From IMG/VR virus record IMGVR_UViG_3300033146_005641, positions 55,352-119,351 of that record: a stretch of DNA of 64,000 bases. One strand, given 5' to 3'. Positions 33,235 to 41,631 of this stretch are shown in pieces; position 1 is the first letter of the stretch, and each line of letters opens with the position of its first letter. Made by a program: the position numbers and the translations under genes. This DNA is from a virus. The notes under the pieces were generated by a model that saw nothing but the letters and a program-made list of their open reading frames with translations, was not told the origin of the DNA and made no database searches.

Positions 33235-33947
33235 ATTTTTATAGGTGAGGTTGGATTAGTTCTATTATAAACGCCGTTTAAGAAATATGGAGTTTGTGTC
33301 CATTTTATAATTTTTTCTCTATTATTTAAAATCTTATTGTTAATTTCTAGTTCTAATTCGCCTAACTTATGTTCTTTCATATCTATTAATATACTTTTAG
33401 GAAAAAGAACATTTTTTATATTAGGATCGAAGCACATAGCTAATCTATATCTATTATTAATATATTTACCTAATATATAAATTTTTCCGTAGGTTTTTGA
33501 TAAATTTAATAATTGTTCTTGATTTTTATATTGAAATATTATAGTTCTTTTAGATTTTAACGCTTCATTAAAAGCATCATTATTTATATAATCCTTAATA
33601 GATGAAAGATTTTTATTAAATCTATATAGCTTTAATATATCTCTAGGTACTAAAGGTCTTACCTTAGTTAATAAAGAATTCCATCTACTTTTAGTAACAT
33701 TTTCATAATTTAACATCGAAGGCTTGATTTTATTCTCTAATCTTAGATAAAAACTATATGGAGTTCTGAGCAGTATAAATTCTTCATATTTGACTTTATT
33801 ATTTTCTAAAGCTTGTAGAGATTCATTATAGTGGTTTACATCGTAAAAGGGATCGATAGTGAATATTTCATTGATATTCTCAATACCTATAGTATCAGAA
33901 ATTGACAATGATTCTAATACGTTTGTAGAGTTATTTTCTTCTTTCAT
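33231..33947 (-). CDS. Late protein of unknown function, probably leaderless mRNA
   Basis: 238 residues. Mixed alpha/beta, with SLSISDTIGIENINEIFTID (~13-32), YDVNHYNESLQALE, RTPYSFYLRLENKIKPSMLN (~61-80) and a C-terminal part ending in GVYNRTNPTSPI. The TATAAATA late box ends four bases before the ATG and there is no Shine-Dalgarno sequence, as for the gp2-like gene. Late expression suggests a virion or assembly protein, perhaps a missing tail-completion factor, but I see no match to gp3 or gp15. Confidence 0.6.
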   Translation of the reverse strand: MKEENNSTNVLESLSISDTIGIENINEIFTIDPFYDVNHYNESLQALENNKVKYEEFILLRTPYSFYLRLENKIKPSMLNYENVTKSRWNSLLTKVRPLVPRDILKLYRFNKNLSSIKDYINNDAFNEALKSKRTIIFQYKNQEQLLNLSKTYGKIYILGKYINNRYRLAMCFDPNIKNVLFPKSILIDMKEHKLGELELEINNKILNNREKIIKWTQTPYFLNGVYNRTNPTSPIKI

Positions 33948-33991
33948 ATATTATTTATATAATTTTAAGTATATTTATTATATAATATATT
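33943..33991. promoter_or_regulatory. Divergent late/early promoter module, copy 2
   Basis: Minus strand TATAAATA at 33952-33959, four bases before the ATG at 33947. Plus strand TTTAAGTATA (33964) and TATAAT (33981-33986), with the ATG at 33992 only five bases after the -10 box. Both transcripts should be leaderless. It is near-identical to the module at 32823-32872. Confidence 0.75.
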
Positions 33992-34549
33992 ATGAAAAAA
34001 GAAACTATAGAAAATTATTTAACAGAGGAGAGTTTAGGAATATATCTTGAAGAAATGTTCGATAACTGTAATATAATTCATAATAAGAAAGTAGAAGGAT
34101 GTAATCTCCGAAATAGACCGGATTATAGAATAGGTTACGTTATTTTTGAGTTTGATGGTTATCTACATTATACTAATCCTAAAACTATATTGAAAGATTA
34201 TAATTGTAATAAGGTGTGGAGTGAAAAATATAAAATAATTAGAATACCCTACTTTATACAAATGAAAAGAGATATTCTTAATAATATATCATTAGGTGAT
34301 GATTATTTAAAATTAGAATCTCAATTTAAATCAGGTTTTTGGAGCGATGATTGTAAATTACCTGCAGAATTTTGTGAATTAGGAATAAAAAGATTTATCA
34401 ATAATTATAATTATTATAAAAATCATCAAAAAGAAATTATTGAAAGTTTAGAAAAGAAAATAGAAAATCTTAGCGATATTTTATTGGTACTTCCCGAATC
34501 ATTATTCGAATGGTTTGAAGGAGAGAAACAAAAACTTAAAAGAACCTAA
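33992..34549 (+). CDS. Putative PD-(D/E)XK endonuclease
   Basis: 185 residues. NLRNRPDYRIGYVIFEFDGY (~40-59) followed by LHYTNPKT shows Asp, then Glu-x-Asp on the next strand, as in DUF559/Vsr-type and other PD-(D/E)XK nucleases. WSEKYKIIRIPYFIQ (~76-90) resembles the strand after the active site in such proteins. The C-terminal ~70 residues are a Lys-rich helix. It could be a free-standing homing nuclease, a repair enzyme, or a host-DNA nuclease. The start follows the -10 box so closely that the mRNA is probably leaderless. Confidence 0.6.
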   Translation: MKKETIENYLTEESLGIYLEEMFDNCNIIHNKKVEGCNLRNRPDYRIGYVIFEFDGYLHYTNPKTILKDYNCNKVWSEKYKIIRIPYFIQMKRDILNNISLGDDYLKLESQFKSGFWSDDCKLPAEFCELGIKRFINNYNYYKNHQKEIIESLEKKIENLSDILLVLPESLFEWFEGEKQKLKRT

Positions 34550-34597
34550 GAGGTGGAGGAAGACTCTTAGGCTCATTTAAGTCCTCCTAGGAGGACT
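34545..34597. terminator. Double hairpin terminator after convergent genes
   Basis: First hairpin CCTAAGAG...CTCTTAGG (34545-34571) overlaps the nuclease stop codon. Second is the perfect 18-base palindrome AGTCCTCCTAGGAGGACT (34580-34597). It separates the nuclease from the 3' end of the major capsid gene. Confidence 0.75.
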
Positions 34598-34620
34598 AAA
34601 AAGACTTACAAAGTCAGTTC

Positions 34621-36003
34621 TTATTTAAGAACTGAACTTGCGAAATCTACACCGATAGTTGAAGCATATGGAGAAGCTTCACCCATACTTACAGCGTCAT
34701 CTACCCAAGGGTTAGTAGCAAGACCATAACGAGTCATCGCGATAAGAGCAGGTTGACCAGTTGGAACGTTTGTTACTTTTTGGATTTGAATTGGAGTATA
34801 TGGAGCATAAACACCAAGCGCATCTTGATTAGAACCTTTATAGATAAGAGTTGCATAATCGTCTTTAGCATAGTTATCAACTACTACTGAGAATTTATTA
34901 TCAAATCTACCTACAACAGCAGCGTTAGCAGCTTGTGGATTAACAGTTGAATCAACATCTGATGCATAGTAACCACCAATTTGCTCTAACATTGTAAGAA
35001 CTTTTGGAGAAACAAGTAGCTTGTTAGCCGCACCACGTTTATTTAATCTGCCGATTTCACGACTCATATCGCTAAGTTTAGTAGCAAGAAGTCTATAATC
35101 CTCAATTTCCCATCTTGATCTACCAGCACCACTTACATCAACAACAAAGTCAGAGTGAACTGTAGCATTAGTATTAACAAAATCAACAACCTCACGGTCA
35201 GTTTCAGCTTTGATTTCGTAGTTCATAAGACTCATAAGTTCTTGATCTGCAAGCACACCATGCATAGCTTTAAGATCTTGATACATCTCAATTGTATATT
35301 CTGCACGTAATTTACGAGTTCTAGCCTCAACTTGCTTACGCTCAACAGCGATACCAAGTGTATTCATTTCATTACCAGTAGTTCCTCTTACTTCACCTTC
35401 AGCAGTTGTATAAGAACCAGTGTAGTTAGGAAGAATTGCTTGCCAAGAAGCTTGATTTGAATACACGGCAGTTGCTTTAGTAGGTGTAGCTTCAGTATCA
35501 ACATCTTCATCAGCGATGAATTTAACAGAACCGGCGTCTAATTCTACAAGAACACGTCCAGAGACTTTATTAGCATGACCGAAACCATGAGTAGCAGGCT
35601 CAACATAAACAACAGTACCAGTAGCACCAGATGTAGCACCTGTAAGAGCATCTCCAACAACCTTAACAGCAGAAAGATCTAAAACTTGAGCCTGGATATT
35701 AGGATCGATTTCATTAGCTGTAGAACCGTCATAACGATTAGTTAGACTATAGATAAAACCTGTTGGACCGGCCATTGGTTGAACACCAAGAAGTTCGTTA
35801 GCAACTAGCGTAGGATATAATCTACGTAACATAGGCATTAAGAAAGGAGTAAATTGAGCAATATCTGCAGAGATAGTACCCTCAGCAATCATTTGCTTAG
35901 TTTCCTTTTCAGTATTCTCCATAATAGCAGCAAGTGTGCTTTTTTCAAACTCTCCAAGCGGGGCGTACTTAGTACTTTCTAAAAGTGCTTTATAATCAGC
36001 CAT
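34621..36003 (-). CDS. 23: Major capsid protein (T4 gp23)
   Basis: 460 residues (T4 gp23 has 521 before cleavage). Conserved segments: AQFTPFLMPMLRRLYPTLVA (~48-67), NELLGVQPMAGPTGFIYSLT (~69-88), ERKQVEARTRKLRAEYTIEM (~221-240), DLKAMHGVLADQELMSLMNY (~242) and the C-terminal GLATNPWVDDAVSM. The codon use is less AT-extreme than in neighbours, as expected for the most highly made protein. Cleavage by gp21 is expected near residue ~60-70 of the T4 type, but the N-terminus here is short. Late box 27 bases upstream; two hairpins separate it from gp22. Confidence 0.96.
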   Translation of the reverse strand: MADYKALLESTKYAPLGEFEKSTLAAIMENTEKETKQMIAEGTISADIAQFTPFLMPMLRRLYPTLVANELLGVQPMAGPTGFIYSLTNRYDGSTANEIDPNIQAQVLDLSAVKVVGDALTGATSGATGTVVYVEPATHGFGHANKVSGRVLVELDAGSVKFIADEDVDTEATPTKATAVYSNQASWQAILPNYTGSYTTAEGEVRGTTGNEMNTLGIAVERKQVEARTRKLRAEYTIEMYQDLKAMHGVLADQELMSLMNYEIKAETDREVVDFVNTNATVHSDFVVDVSGAGRSRWEIEDYRLLATKLSDMSREIGRLNKRGAANKLLVSPKVLTMLEQIGGYYASDVDSTVNPQAANAAVVGRFDNKFSVVVDNYAKDDYATLIYKGSNQDALGVYAPYTPIQIQKVTNVPTGQPALIAMTRYGLATNPWVDDAVSMGEASPYASTIGVDFASSVLK

Positions 36004-36029
36004 TTTATTTCCTTTTTATATTTTAATTA

Positions 36030-36037
36030 TATTTATA
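36030..36037 (-). promoter_or_regulatory. T4-type late promoter for the major capsid gene
   Basis: TATAAATA on the minus strand, 27 bases upstream of the ATG at 36003; AAAAAGGAAATAAA follows. Confidence 0.85.
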
Positions 36038-36043
36038 TTTATT

Positions 36044-36123
36044 ATTAACTAAACTAATAGTTAATGGGTCTTGAAAAGCCGACACTATGTCGTTTCAGCT
36101 CTATTTCAATTCTGCTTTTCAAG
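36044..36123 (-). terminator. Structured intergenic RNA between gp22 and gp23
   Basis: Two structures lie upstream of the gp23 late box. One is ATTAACTA, six-base loop, TAGTTAAT (36044-36065). The other is a perfect ten-base outer stem CTTGAAAAGC/GCTTTTCAAG (36070-36079 with 36114-36123) that encloses a second hairpin CGACA-CTA-TGTCG (36080-36092). It may attenuate read-through from gp22 or be a processing site that sets the gp22:gp23 ratio. Confidence 0.65.
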
Positions 36124-36129
36124 CTTATA

Positions 36130-36861
36130 TTAAACGTATTTGCTAAAGTCGATAGCAGCAGCTACGTCTACTTCTTCAGATTTATATGCAACACCTGGTA
36201 GTTTAGCAGCTTCCGCTGATTCATTGAAGTTATCAGCTCTATTAGAGATTAAATTTTCTTTAATAGTTTCAAGAGCATTAACATATTTTTCATCTTTAGA
36301 GAATTCGATCATTTCAGCTAAAGTTTCAAATTTTTCTTTTTCTGAAATAGTTAAACCTTCAGAAATTTCAGCGATGACACCCGCTTTAAGATATTGTGTA
36401 GCTTCTTTTTTAGCTTCAATAAGTTCGTGTTCTTTTTCAGTTAGTTTATCTTCAAGTCTAGCTAATCTATTTTCTAAAGAATTTTCATCTTCCATGATTT
36501 CTTTTTCAGTTTTAGCTTCTTGAATTTCTAGCATTTCAACACCAACAACCTTAATCATACTATCAAACATTTCTAAAAGTTTTTCAGTTTTAGATTCTTC
36601 GATAATTCTTTCGTGTTTAACTTCGTTTTCAGCTACGAATTCTTCTACTACTGAAGTAAGATAGCCATCTAAAGTTTCTTCAAGATCTTCTACTTTTTCT
36701 TGATACTCTTCTTCAAGTTCGGCACGAGCTTCTTCAATCTTTTCTTGAACGTGTGACTCCATAAGCTCAACAGACTTAGCCATAACCGCTTTATCAAAAG
36801 CTTCAGTTAGTTCTGCTTTTGTTTTATCATCAATATTTAATGATTCAAATAATTCGTTCAT
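36130..36861 (-). CDS. 22: Prohead scaffold core protein (T4 gp22)
   Basis: 243 residues from the ATG at 36861, which follows AAAAAGGACAATTCG; an upstream in-frame ATG at 36900 would add 13 residues. The protein is nearly all helix and strongly acidic: MNELFESLNIDDKTKAELTE (1-20), long Glu/Lys coiled coils (~45-75, ~125-155). This composition, the length (T4 gp22 is 269) and the place between the protease and gp23 identify the scaffold. It would be degraded by gp21 during head maturation. Confidence 0.85.
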   Translation of the reverse strand: MNELFESLNIDDKTKAELTEAFDKAVMAKSVELMESHVQEKIEEARAELEEEYQEKVEDLEETLDGYLTSVVEEFVAENEVKHERIIEESKTEKLLEMFDSMIKVVGVEMLEIQEAKTEKEIMEDENSLENRLARLEDKLTEKEHELIEAKKEATQYLKAGVIAEISEGLTISEKEKFETLAEMIEFSKDEKYVNALETIKENLISNRADNFNESAEAAKLPGVAYKSEEVDVAAAIDFSKYV

Positions 36862-36950
36862 CGAATTGTCCTTTTTATTTTTAAAAATTAAGATTCTCAT
36901 TTACATGAGATTTCACTCTTTTTCATCTCTATCTTAATTTTTCTTTATTT

Positions 36951-36958
36951 TATTTATA
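36951..36958 (-). promoter_or_regulatory. T4-type late promoter for the scaffold gene
   Basis: TATAAATA on the minus strand, 90 bases upstream of the ATG at 36861. The leader between 36862 and 36950 has paired GAGATGAAAAAGAG/CTCTT-type segments but no clear terminator. Confidence 0.65.
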
Positions 36959-36997
36959 ATTTAAAATTATCTAGTCTTTCTAAGATCGTCTTAAGAT

Positions 36998-37213
36998 TTA
37001 TACTTGACTAGACTCATATTCCATATCTATTAATATGTTTTGTATTTCTTTAGCTTTTTTAATTACACTATCGACAGAAACAGCGATACCCTCATTCTTA
37101 TATATCCTTTTAATACGAGAAGCTTGTTGAAGACTATATTCTACGAGTTCTATTAGTTTCTCGACATCTTTTTCCGCTTTAATGCTCTCACTAAATTTTT
37201 CTTTAAATTTCAC
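36998..37213 (-). CDS. Small prohead-operon protein with capsid-targeting-like N-terminus
   Basis: 71 residues, starting MKFKEKFSESIKAEKDVEKL, which is close to the N-terminal pattern of several other late proteins here (MKFKEIFYESI, MKFSEYLRLDE). Helical and charged throughout. It lies between the protease and scaffold genes, where T4 has no gene, and may be an internal core protein like gp68 (which in T4 is on the other side of gp21). AAAGGATTATTGTG precedes the ATG. Confidence 0.6.
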   Translation of the reverse strand: MKFKEKFSESIKAEKDVEKLIELVEYSLQQASRIKRIYKNEGIAVSVDSVIKKAKEIQNILIDMEYESSQV

Positions 37214-37223
37214 AATAATCCTT

Positions 37224-37484
37224 TTATATATAGTTTAATTCTGATAATAAAGGTTTAGACATTTCTAATTTTTTAGCTTCTACTAAAGCAGAAGATTCTA
37301 TCATTTCTCTATATCTATCCTGATCTTCGACTAAATTATGTTCTAAATCAAAGATCTCATATTTTTCGTTAATATAACATTCGACAGTTTCAGTAAAAGG
37401 ATTAGAATAAAATATTCTATATCCGTCTACTTGAGTCTCTTGAATTGTTTTAGAAAAAATCTCTTCAAAGTTAAACATACTCAC
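37224..37484 (-). CDS. Small prohead-operon protein, unknown
   Basis: 86 residues from a GTG that overlaps the gp21 stop (TAGTG); an ATG two codons later is an alternative, but AAGGATTACTA is better spaced for the GTG. It starts MSMFNFEEIFSKTIQETQVD, again an amphipathic start like that of capsid-targeted proteins, and has a small beta part (GYRIFYSNPFTETVECYINE, ~21-40). Late head-operon position suggests an internal or core protein. Confidence 0.6.
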   Translation of the reverse strand: MSMFNFEEIFSKTIQETQVDGYRIFYSNPFTETVECYINEKYEIFDLEHNLVEDQDRYREMIESSALVEAKKLEMSKPLLSELNYI

Positions 37485-38788
37485 TAGTAATCCTTTCCAA
37501 ACTCATATTCAGAAAAAATATCTAATTCGTTCCAAGCGTTAGCTAATAATTCTTGAGCCTTTTTAAGACTTTTTAGTGAGATAGGATCTTGATAATCTTT
37601 TTTTAATCTCGTAATGTATTTAGTTAATTCTTCTAACCTATCTTCTACATTCTTTTTATATTCGACTTCAGGATATTTAATATCTTTTTTTGTCTTAATA
37701 CCTTCTTGTAAACTATATCCAAGATATTTTTTTTCTATAGATGATCTTTCGTCGGGATTAGACATACTATATCCGTATTTATCGGCTATTTCTGCAGATA
37801 TTGATTTATATTTAGAACCATATTTTTTAACTAATTCTTTATAAAATCTTTCTTCTCTCTCTTTCTTTTTTCGAACGTATTCTTTATAGTCTTCACCAAA
37901 AATTTTCTTAAAAGTTTCTATTTTAGCATCTTCTTCTATGCGTTTTAGAGTTAAATCTTTTTCACTAGCTATTTTTTCTAAAGCCTCTTTAAGCTCTTTT
38001 GCTTTTTTCTGACAAGGAGATTCTGTTTTAGATTCAGCTATAATATATCCTTTTAAACTATCTAATTCTACATCATTATCGAATTGATCTATACCAAAGA
38101 AACATCCGTCATCTTCGTGATGTAAAGAAATTAATTTACCTCTGTCGTCAGCTACCATAACTGGTTCTTTTTTCAGGCGTTTTTTAACTTCTTTAGTGAT
38201 GTCTCTAGATTCAGCTAGTGTACATCCTTCTGGAGTACATATCCATCCTCCATGACCGTTAGATTCTATATTTACACTTTCTAAGATGAGCGATTCATTA
38301 AAACCGTCTAAATTGGCATTCCAATCTGAAGGATTTTGAACTATATCATAAGTAATTAAAGTGAATTCTTCAACTATATCACCATTTAATTTACCTACAC
38401 CTCTAGAAGATACACCTATTTTTCGACCTGCATCAATACGCTCTCTAATATCTTTAGTTTCCGGCTTATTGAATATTACAGACTCACCGTAAACTCTTCC
38501 TTCGCGAATTTCTAGCTTACGAATCCTAGCAACAGCTTTTTCAGGATCTACTTCAGTTCTTGGAGGGTGTTCTTTTTCCATAAGAGTATTTTGAGTATTA
38601 TTCTCTATTTCTCTTTGATATCTAGTCACATTTTCTTCCCATATTCTCATAGGATATATACGACCGTTTCTATTTTTTAATTCCGGTGTACTAAATATAC
38701 CCTTGATAATATATGTTTTTTCACCAGTAGCTTCATTTAACTCTACTACTGTTTCTATATCTAGGCTTTCTTCTAGTATTAGCTTCAT
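37484..38788 (-). CDS. 21: Prohead core protease (T4 gp21) with a long C-terminal extension
   Basis: 434 residues, twice the T4 gp21 length (212). The protease domain is residues ~1-170: YIIKGIFSTPELKNRNGRIY (~26-45), the catalytic His in LMEKEHPPRTEVD (~69-81), the catalytic Ser in KIGVSSRGVGKL (~123-134), and DIVQNPSDWNANL (~148-160). Residues ~185-434 are added: a Cys-containing part (HGGWICTPEGCTLAES, ~177-192), an HHEDDGCFFGIDQFDNDVEL module (~223-242) and a long Lys/Glu coiled coil. The extension may act as scaffold and be removed by self-cleavage. Confidence 0.9.
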   Translation of the reverse strand: MKLILEESLDIETVVELNEATGEKTYIIKGIFSTPELKNRNGRIYPMRIWEENVTRYQREIENNTQNTLMEKEHPPRTEVDPEKAVARIRKLEIREGRVYGESVIFNKPETKDIRERIDAGRKIGVSSRGVGKLNGDIVEEFTLITYDIVQNPSDWNANLDGFNESLILESVNIESNGHGGWICTPEGCTLAESRDITKEVKKRLKKEPVMVADDRGKLISLHHEDDGCFFGIDQFDNDVELDSLKGYIIAESKTESPCQKKAKELKEALEKIASEKDLTLKRIEEDAKIETFKKIFGEDYKEYVRKKKEREERFYKELVKKYGSKYKSISAEIADKYGYSMSNPDERSSIEKKYLGYSLQEGIKTKKDIKYPEVEYKKNVEDRLEELTKYITRLKKDYQDPISLKSLKKAQELLANAWNELDIFSEYEFGKDY

Positions 38789-38822
38789 ATTTTTCCTTTA
38801 GATATAAAGATGAGATTAAATA

Positions 38823-39101
38823 CTAATCCTCATCCCCGTCTTTATCTTTATCTTTATCTTTATCCCCGTCTTTATCCCCGTCTTTATCTTTATCTTTGTC
38901 TTTATCTTCGTCCTTATCTTTATCTTTGTCTTTGTCTTTGTCTTTATCTAAAGCTTCTTTGATTTCAGATAGTTTAGACTTGAATTCTTGGATTTTTGGA
39001 TGATCATTTAACTTAGTTTTAAGACTATCTAAAGCTAATTCTTCAAACTTAACGTATTTTCTTTCTTCTGCAGACTTAATTAAATCTATAGTATTTGACA
39101 T
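38823..39101 (-). CDS. Small prohead core protein with (KD)n tail (gp67-like position)
   Basis: 92 residues. The first ~50 are a helical domain (MSNTIDLIKSAEERKYVKFE). The last ~40 are almost only Lys-Asp repeats (DKDKDKDKD, then DGDKDGDKD). It lies between the portal and the protease, exactly where T4 has gene 67, whose protein is a very acidic prohead core component. The DNA is a TTTATC/TTTGTC hexamer microsatellite, so the length is likely to vary between isolates. Confidence 0.65.
   Translation of the reverse strand: MSNTIDLIKSAEERKYVKFEELALDSLKTKLNDHPKIQEFKSKLSEIKEALDKDKDKDKDKDKDEDKDKDKDKDGDKDGDKDKDKDKDGDED
38826..38950. repeat. Hexanucleotide microsatellite inside the gp67-like gene
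   Basis: About 20 units of TTTATC with variants TTTGTC, CCCGTC and TTCGTC. On the minus strand they encode Lys-Asp or Gly-Asp pairs. Unit length is a multiple of three, so slippage keeps the frame. Confidence 0.85.
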
Positions 39102-39129
39102 TGGAGGTTCCTTTAATATCTTATTAATT

Positions 39130-39137
39130 TATTTATA
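39130..39137 (-). promoter_or_regulatory. T4-type late promoter
   Basis: TATAAATA on the minus strand, 29 bases upstream of the ATG at 39101; AAAGGAACCTCCA follows. It overlaps the last codons region of the portal gene's 3' flank. Confidence 0.8.
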
Positions 39138-39139
39138 AT

Positions 39140-40663
39140 TTAAAATTCGCTATCACTATAAAAATTATTATATAGCGGATTCGACCTTTCTTTTCTAATT
39201 CTTTCTACTTCTTCATCTATATTTTCAGAAGACCATCCTAAAGTAGTTTTAAGTGCGGTTTCTAAAGAAATTACTTTACCTATTTCTTCTTTAAGATCTT
39301 GAAAATTACCGATTCCTTTTAGAAATAGATCTCTATTCATATTTTCTAAAAATATAGATTTGCTAGAAAATTCTATTTTTATATCTTGTTCTATACTATC
39401 CCATTCTTGTTCAGACATATCTCCTGAATAGATTAATTCTCTTTTTAACATTCTTTTAAATAAAGAAGCAACAGGTTTTCTCAGTTTATCTACAAATAAA
39501 TAAAAAGACATATCTTCATTATTTATGCTGTCTGTTTCGTAACTAAAATCTGTAGAATCGTCTAAATACGGATTTCTATTAGAAGGAATTTTTAGAGAAG
39601 TGAATAATTTTTTAGAGGTATATAAAATATCCTCCATATCCATTAACCCGCCTTTTTCATCCATAGTTTCTACTGTAGTTCCTCTTCCCCCATTTCTATT
39701 AGATAGCCAATAATCTTCTACAAGAGGTTGAGTAGAATTTAAATTCTTAATAAAACCCTTTTCTACATCATAAGTTTTCTTATATTTAAATTCATTACGA
39801 ATTTGATTCATAAGCTCTTTTGCTTTTTTAGGAGGTAGTTCAGCAACATCAATATTAAATAATCTACGTGAAACCGATCTTGAGTATCTTAGAGGAACCA
39901 GTAAATTTTCTAGTGTTGATAGTTGATTTACGTATTTTGAAGCTTTTTCTAAATATCCTAGATTTACTTTAGTACTAGCTTCTTCATCTAAAATAACGTT
40001 TTTATATAGTTTAAAATCTATATGAATTAGTTCGTCGTTAGTATATTCCTCGTCAAAATCTTCTTTATTATAGTCGTATAATCCGACACCGCCCTGCTCA
40101 TCTTTTACGAACCGCCACGTCTTAGAATCTTTATTATAGTATAAATTAAAAGGTTCTAAAATATTAACTTTTTTAATTCCTTCTCTTAATTGACCTTTAT
40201 CATATATTAAAGACACGTTTAACTGTCCGTCAACGTATAGTTGTCTACAAATAATATCCATATTTTCGTTAACATTTACTATTGAACATAATTTGTTAAA
40301 TTTTTCTGTTACTTTATCTTTAAATTTCTTACTTTTATTTTCTATATTGATTTTAAGAATATCATCATTTAGAGAGAATATCATTTCGTTTACTAAAAGA
40401 TCAATAGCATAGTCTACGTCAGCGTTTTCAGATAGATTTCTATATTTTCTAATTATTTGATTTTGATAGTGTGTTGGTGAAGTTTTATCACCAAAACCGC
40501 CAAAAGAGTCAATTTCATTATTCATATTACTAAAAGCAACGACACCTAGATATTCATCAGATAATTCTGAAGATACGTTTATAGGATTAGTATTGCTTGA
40601 AGGAGATTTAATGACGTCTTCGTCTTTTATAAAAGGTTTTTTTAGAGCCTCCAATAGATTCAT
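39140..40663 (-). CDS. 20: Portal vertex protein (T4 gp20)
   Basis: 507 residues (T4 gp20 has 524). Strong gp20 landmarks: RKYRNLSENADVDYAIDLLV (~72-91), RQLYVDGQLNVSLIYDKG (~140), YSRSVSRRLFNIDVAELPPK (~258-277), KKAKELMNQIRNEFKYKKTY, and EDYWLSNRNGGRGTTVETMD (~317-336). It forms the dodecameric portal through which DNA is packaged. It heads the minus-strand head operon, from the divergent late promoter at 40688-40699. Confidence 0.97.
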   Translation of the reverse strand: MNLLEALKKPFIKDEDVIKSPSSNTNPINVSSELSDEYLGVVAFSNMNNEIDSFGGFGDKTSPTHYQNQIIRKYRNLSENADVDYAIDLLVNEMIFSLNDDILKINIENKSKKFKDKVTEKFNKLCSIVNVNENMDIICRQLYVDGQLNVSLIYDKGQLREGIKKVNILEPFNLYYNKDSKTWRFVKDEQGGVGLYDYNKEDFDEEYTNDELIHIDFKLYKNVILDEEASTKVNLGYLEKASKYVNQLSTLENLLVPLRYSRSVSRRLFNIDVAELPPKKAKELMNQIRNEFKYKKTYDVEKGFIKNLNSTQPLVEDYWLSNRNGGRGTTVETMDEKGGLMDMEDILYTSKKLFTSLKIPSNRNPYLDDSTDFSYETDSINNEDMSFYLFVDKLRKPVASLFKRMLKRELIYSGDMSEQEWDSIEQDIKIEFSSKSIFLENMNRDLFLKGIGNFQDLKEEIGKVISLETALKTTLGWSSENIDEEVERIRKERSNPLYNNFYSDSEF

Positions 40664-40687
40664 AATAACTCCATGTTTATTTTAACT

Positions 40688-40699
40688 TATTTATAAATA
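40688..40699. promoter_or_regulatory. Divergent late promoter pair for head and neck/lysis operons
   Basis: TATTTATAAATA: TATAAATA on the plus strand (40692-40699) towards gp13 and on the minus strand (40688-40695) towards the portal gene. It is the same palindrome as at 5107-5118. Confidence 0.85.
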
Positions 40700-40725
40700 T
40701 TTTAATAAAAGAATAAGGTTTATAT

Positions 40726-41613
40726 ATGGGTATAGATAATCAACAGGGAATAACTCCTACAGATATCGTTAATACTAAACAGAGAAGTAGAAGAATAGAT
40801 AGTGAGGAAAAACTAATTAGATTTATTAGAACTCGCTTAGGAGAGCCTATGATTACTGTTGATGTATCTGACGATCAAATATCCCTAATAATAGATGAAA
40901 CTATACGAAAATTCTCTGATTATGCTTATGGAGGAGAACAAACTGCTTCGTTTATAGTATCGGGTGAAAAAGGCGTACAAGATTATTTAATGGATTATAA
41001 AGTACAATCTATTCAATCTATTTCATTCGGTAATAGTCTAGGCTCGGTCAATCAGACAGGTTCGGGAGGAATTAATCTAGGTCCAGGATGGGGTACAATA
41101 GGTATAGGATATGTTCCACATATTACTATGCAAGGCGAGGTTTCTAGTCTAGAGACTTCAGGCAGAACTACAACACTCGGAGGAGGAATTGCAGGAGGTG
41201 CCAGTTCAGGAGGAATGTTAGATGCCTCAACAAACGCTTATGTAACCTTATCACAAAGAGATACTCTTCAATCTTTATTCGGGGTGGGTGTGAATTTTGA
41301 ATTCAATAGTAATTCTAAAATTTTGAGAATATTCGAAGAAGTAACAGGACCTTTCTTAGTTGAGGCTTCAATAGAGTATATACCTAATCCAGAATACGAT
41401 GAAATATATAATCATCCGTGGATTAAAGGTTATGCTCTTAATCAAGTAAAGTTTTTATGGGGTTCTATAACTGGTAAGTATTCGCAGCCACTTGTAGGTG
41501 GAGCTGAAATAAATTACGCTGATATGAAGTCGGAAGCCAAAGAAGAACTGGATACTTTAGAAGAGGATTTACTTAATAAATATTCTGAAGCTCTAGGTAT
41601 GTTTAGTGGATAA
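40726..41613 (+). CDS. 13: Neck protein gp13
   Basis: 295 residues (T4 gp13 has 309). It forms the ring between portal and tail. Family features: LIRFIRTRLGEPMITVDVSD (~30-49), QISLIIDETIRKFSDYAYGG (~51-70) and the C-terminal WIKGYALNQVKFLWGSITGK (~228-247), then GGAEINYADMKSEAKEELDT. A Gly-rich loop (~105-170) is specific to this phage. The partner gp14 is not next to it, as in T4, but 17 kb away at 58073. Confidence 0.88.
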   Translation: MGIDNQQGITPTDIVNTKQRSRRIDSEEKLIRFIRTRLGEPMITVDVSDDQISLIIDETIRKFSDYAYGGEQTASFIVSGEKGVQDYLMDYKVQSIQSISFGNSLGSVNQTGSGGINLGPGWGTIGIGYVPHITMQGEVSSLETSGRTTTLGGGIAGGASSGGMLDASTNAYVTLSQRDTLQSLFGVGVNFEFNSNSKILRIFEEVTGPFLVEASIEYIPNPEYDEIYNHPWIKGYALNQVKFLWGSITGKYSQPLVGGAEINYADMKSEAKEELDTLEEDLLNKYSEALGMFSG

Positions 41614-41631
41614 AAATATTAAGGAAAAGTG

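Noticed and set aside
36140-36523. Open frame of 127 codons opposite the scaffold gene
   Set aside because: Mirror of the Glu/Lys-rich coiled-coil codons (gives Ser/Phe-rich sequence); no start signal.
38826-38950. Dense short repeats that could suggest a CRISPR array
   Set aside because: They are uninterrupted hexamers that code for Lys-Asp in frame; there are no spacers.
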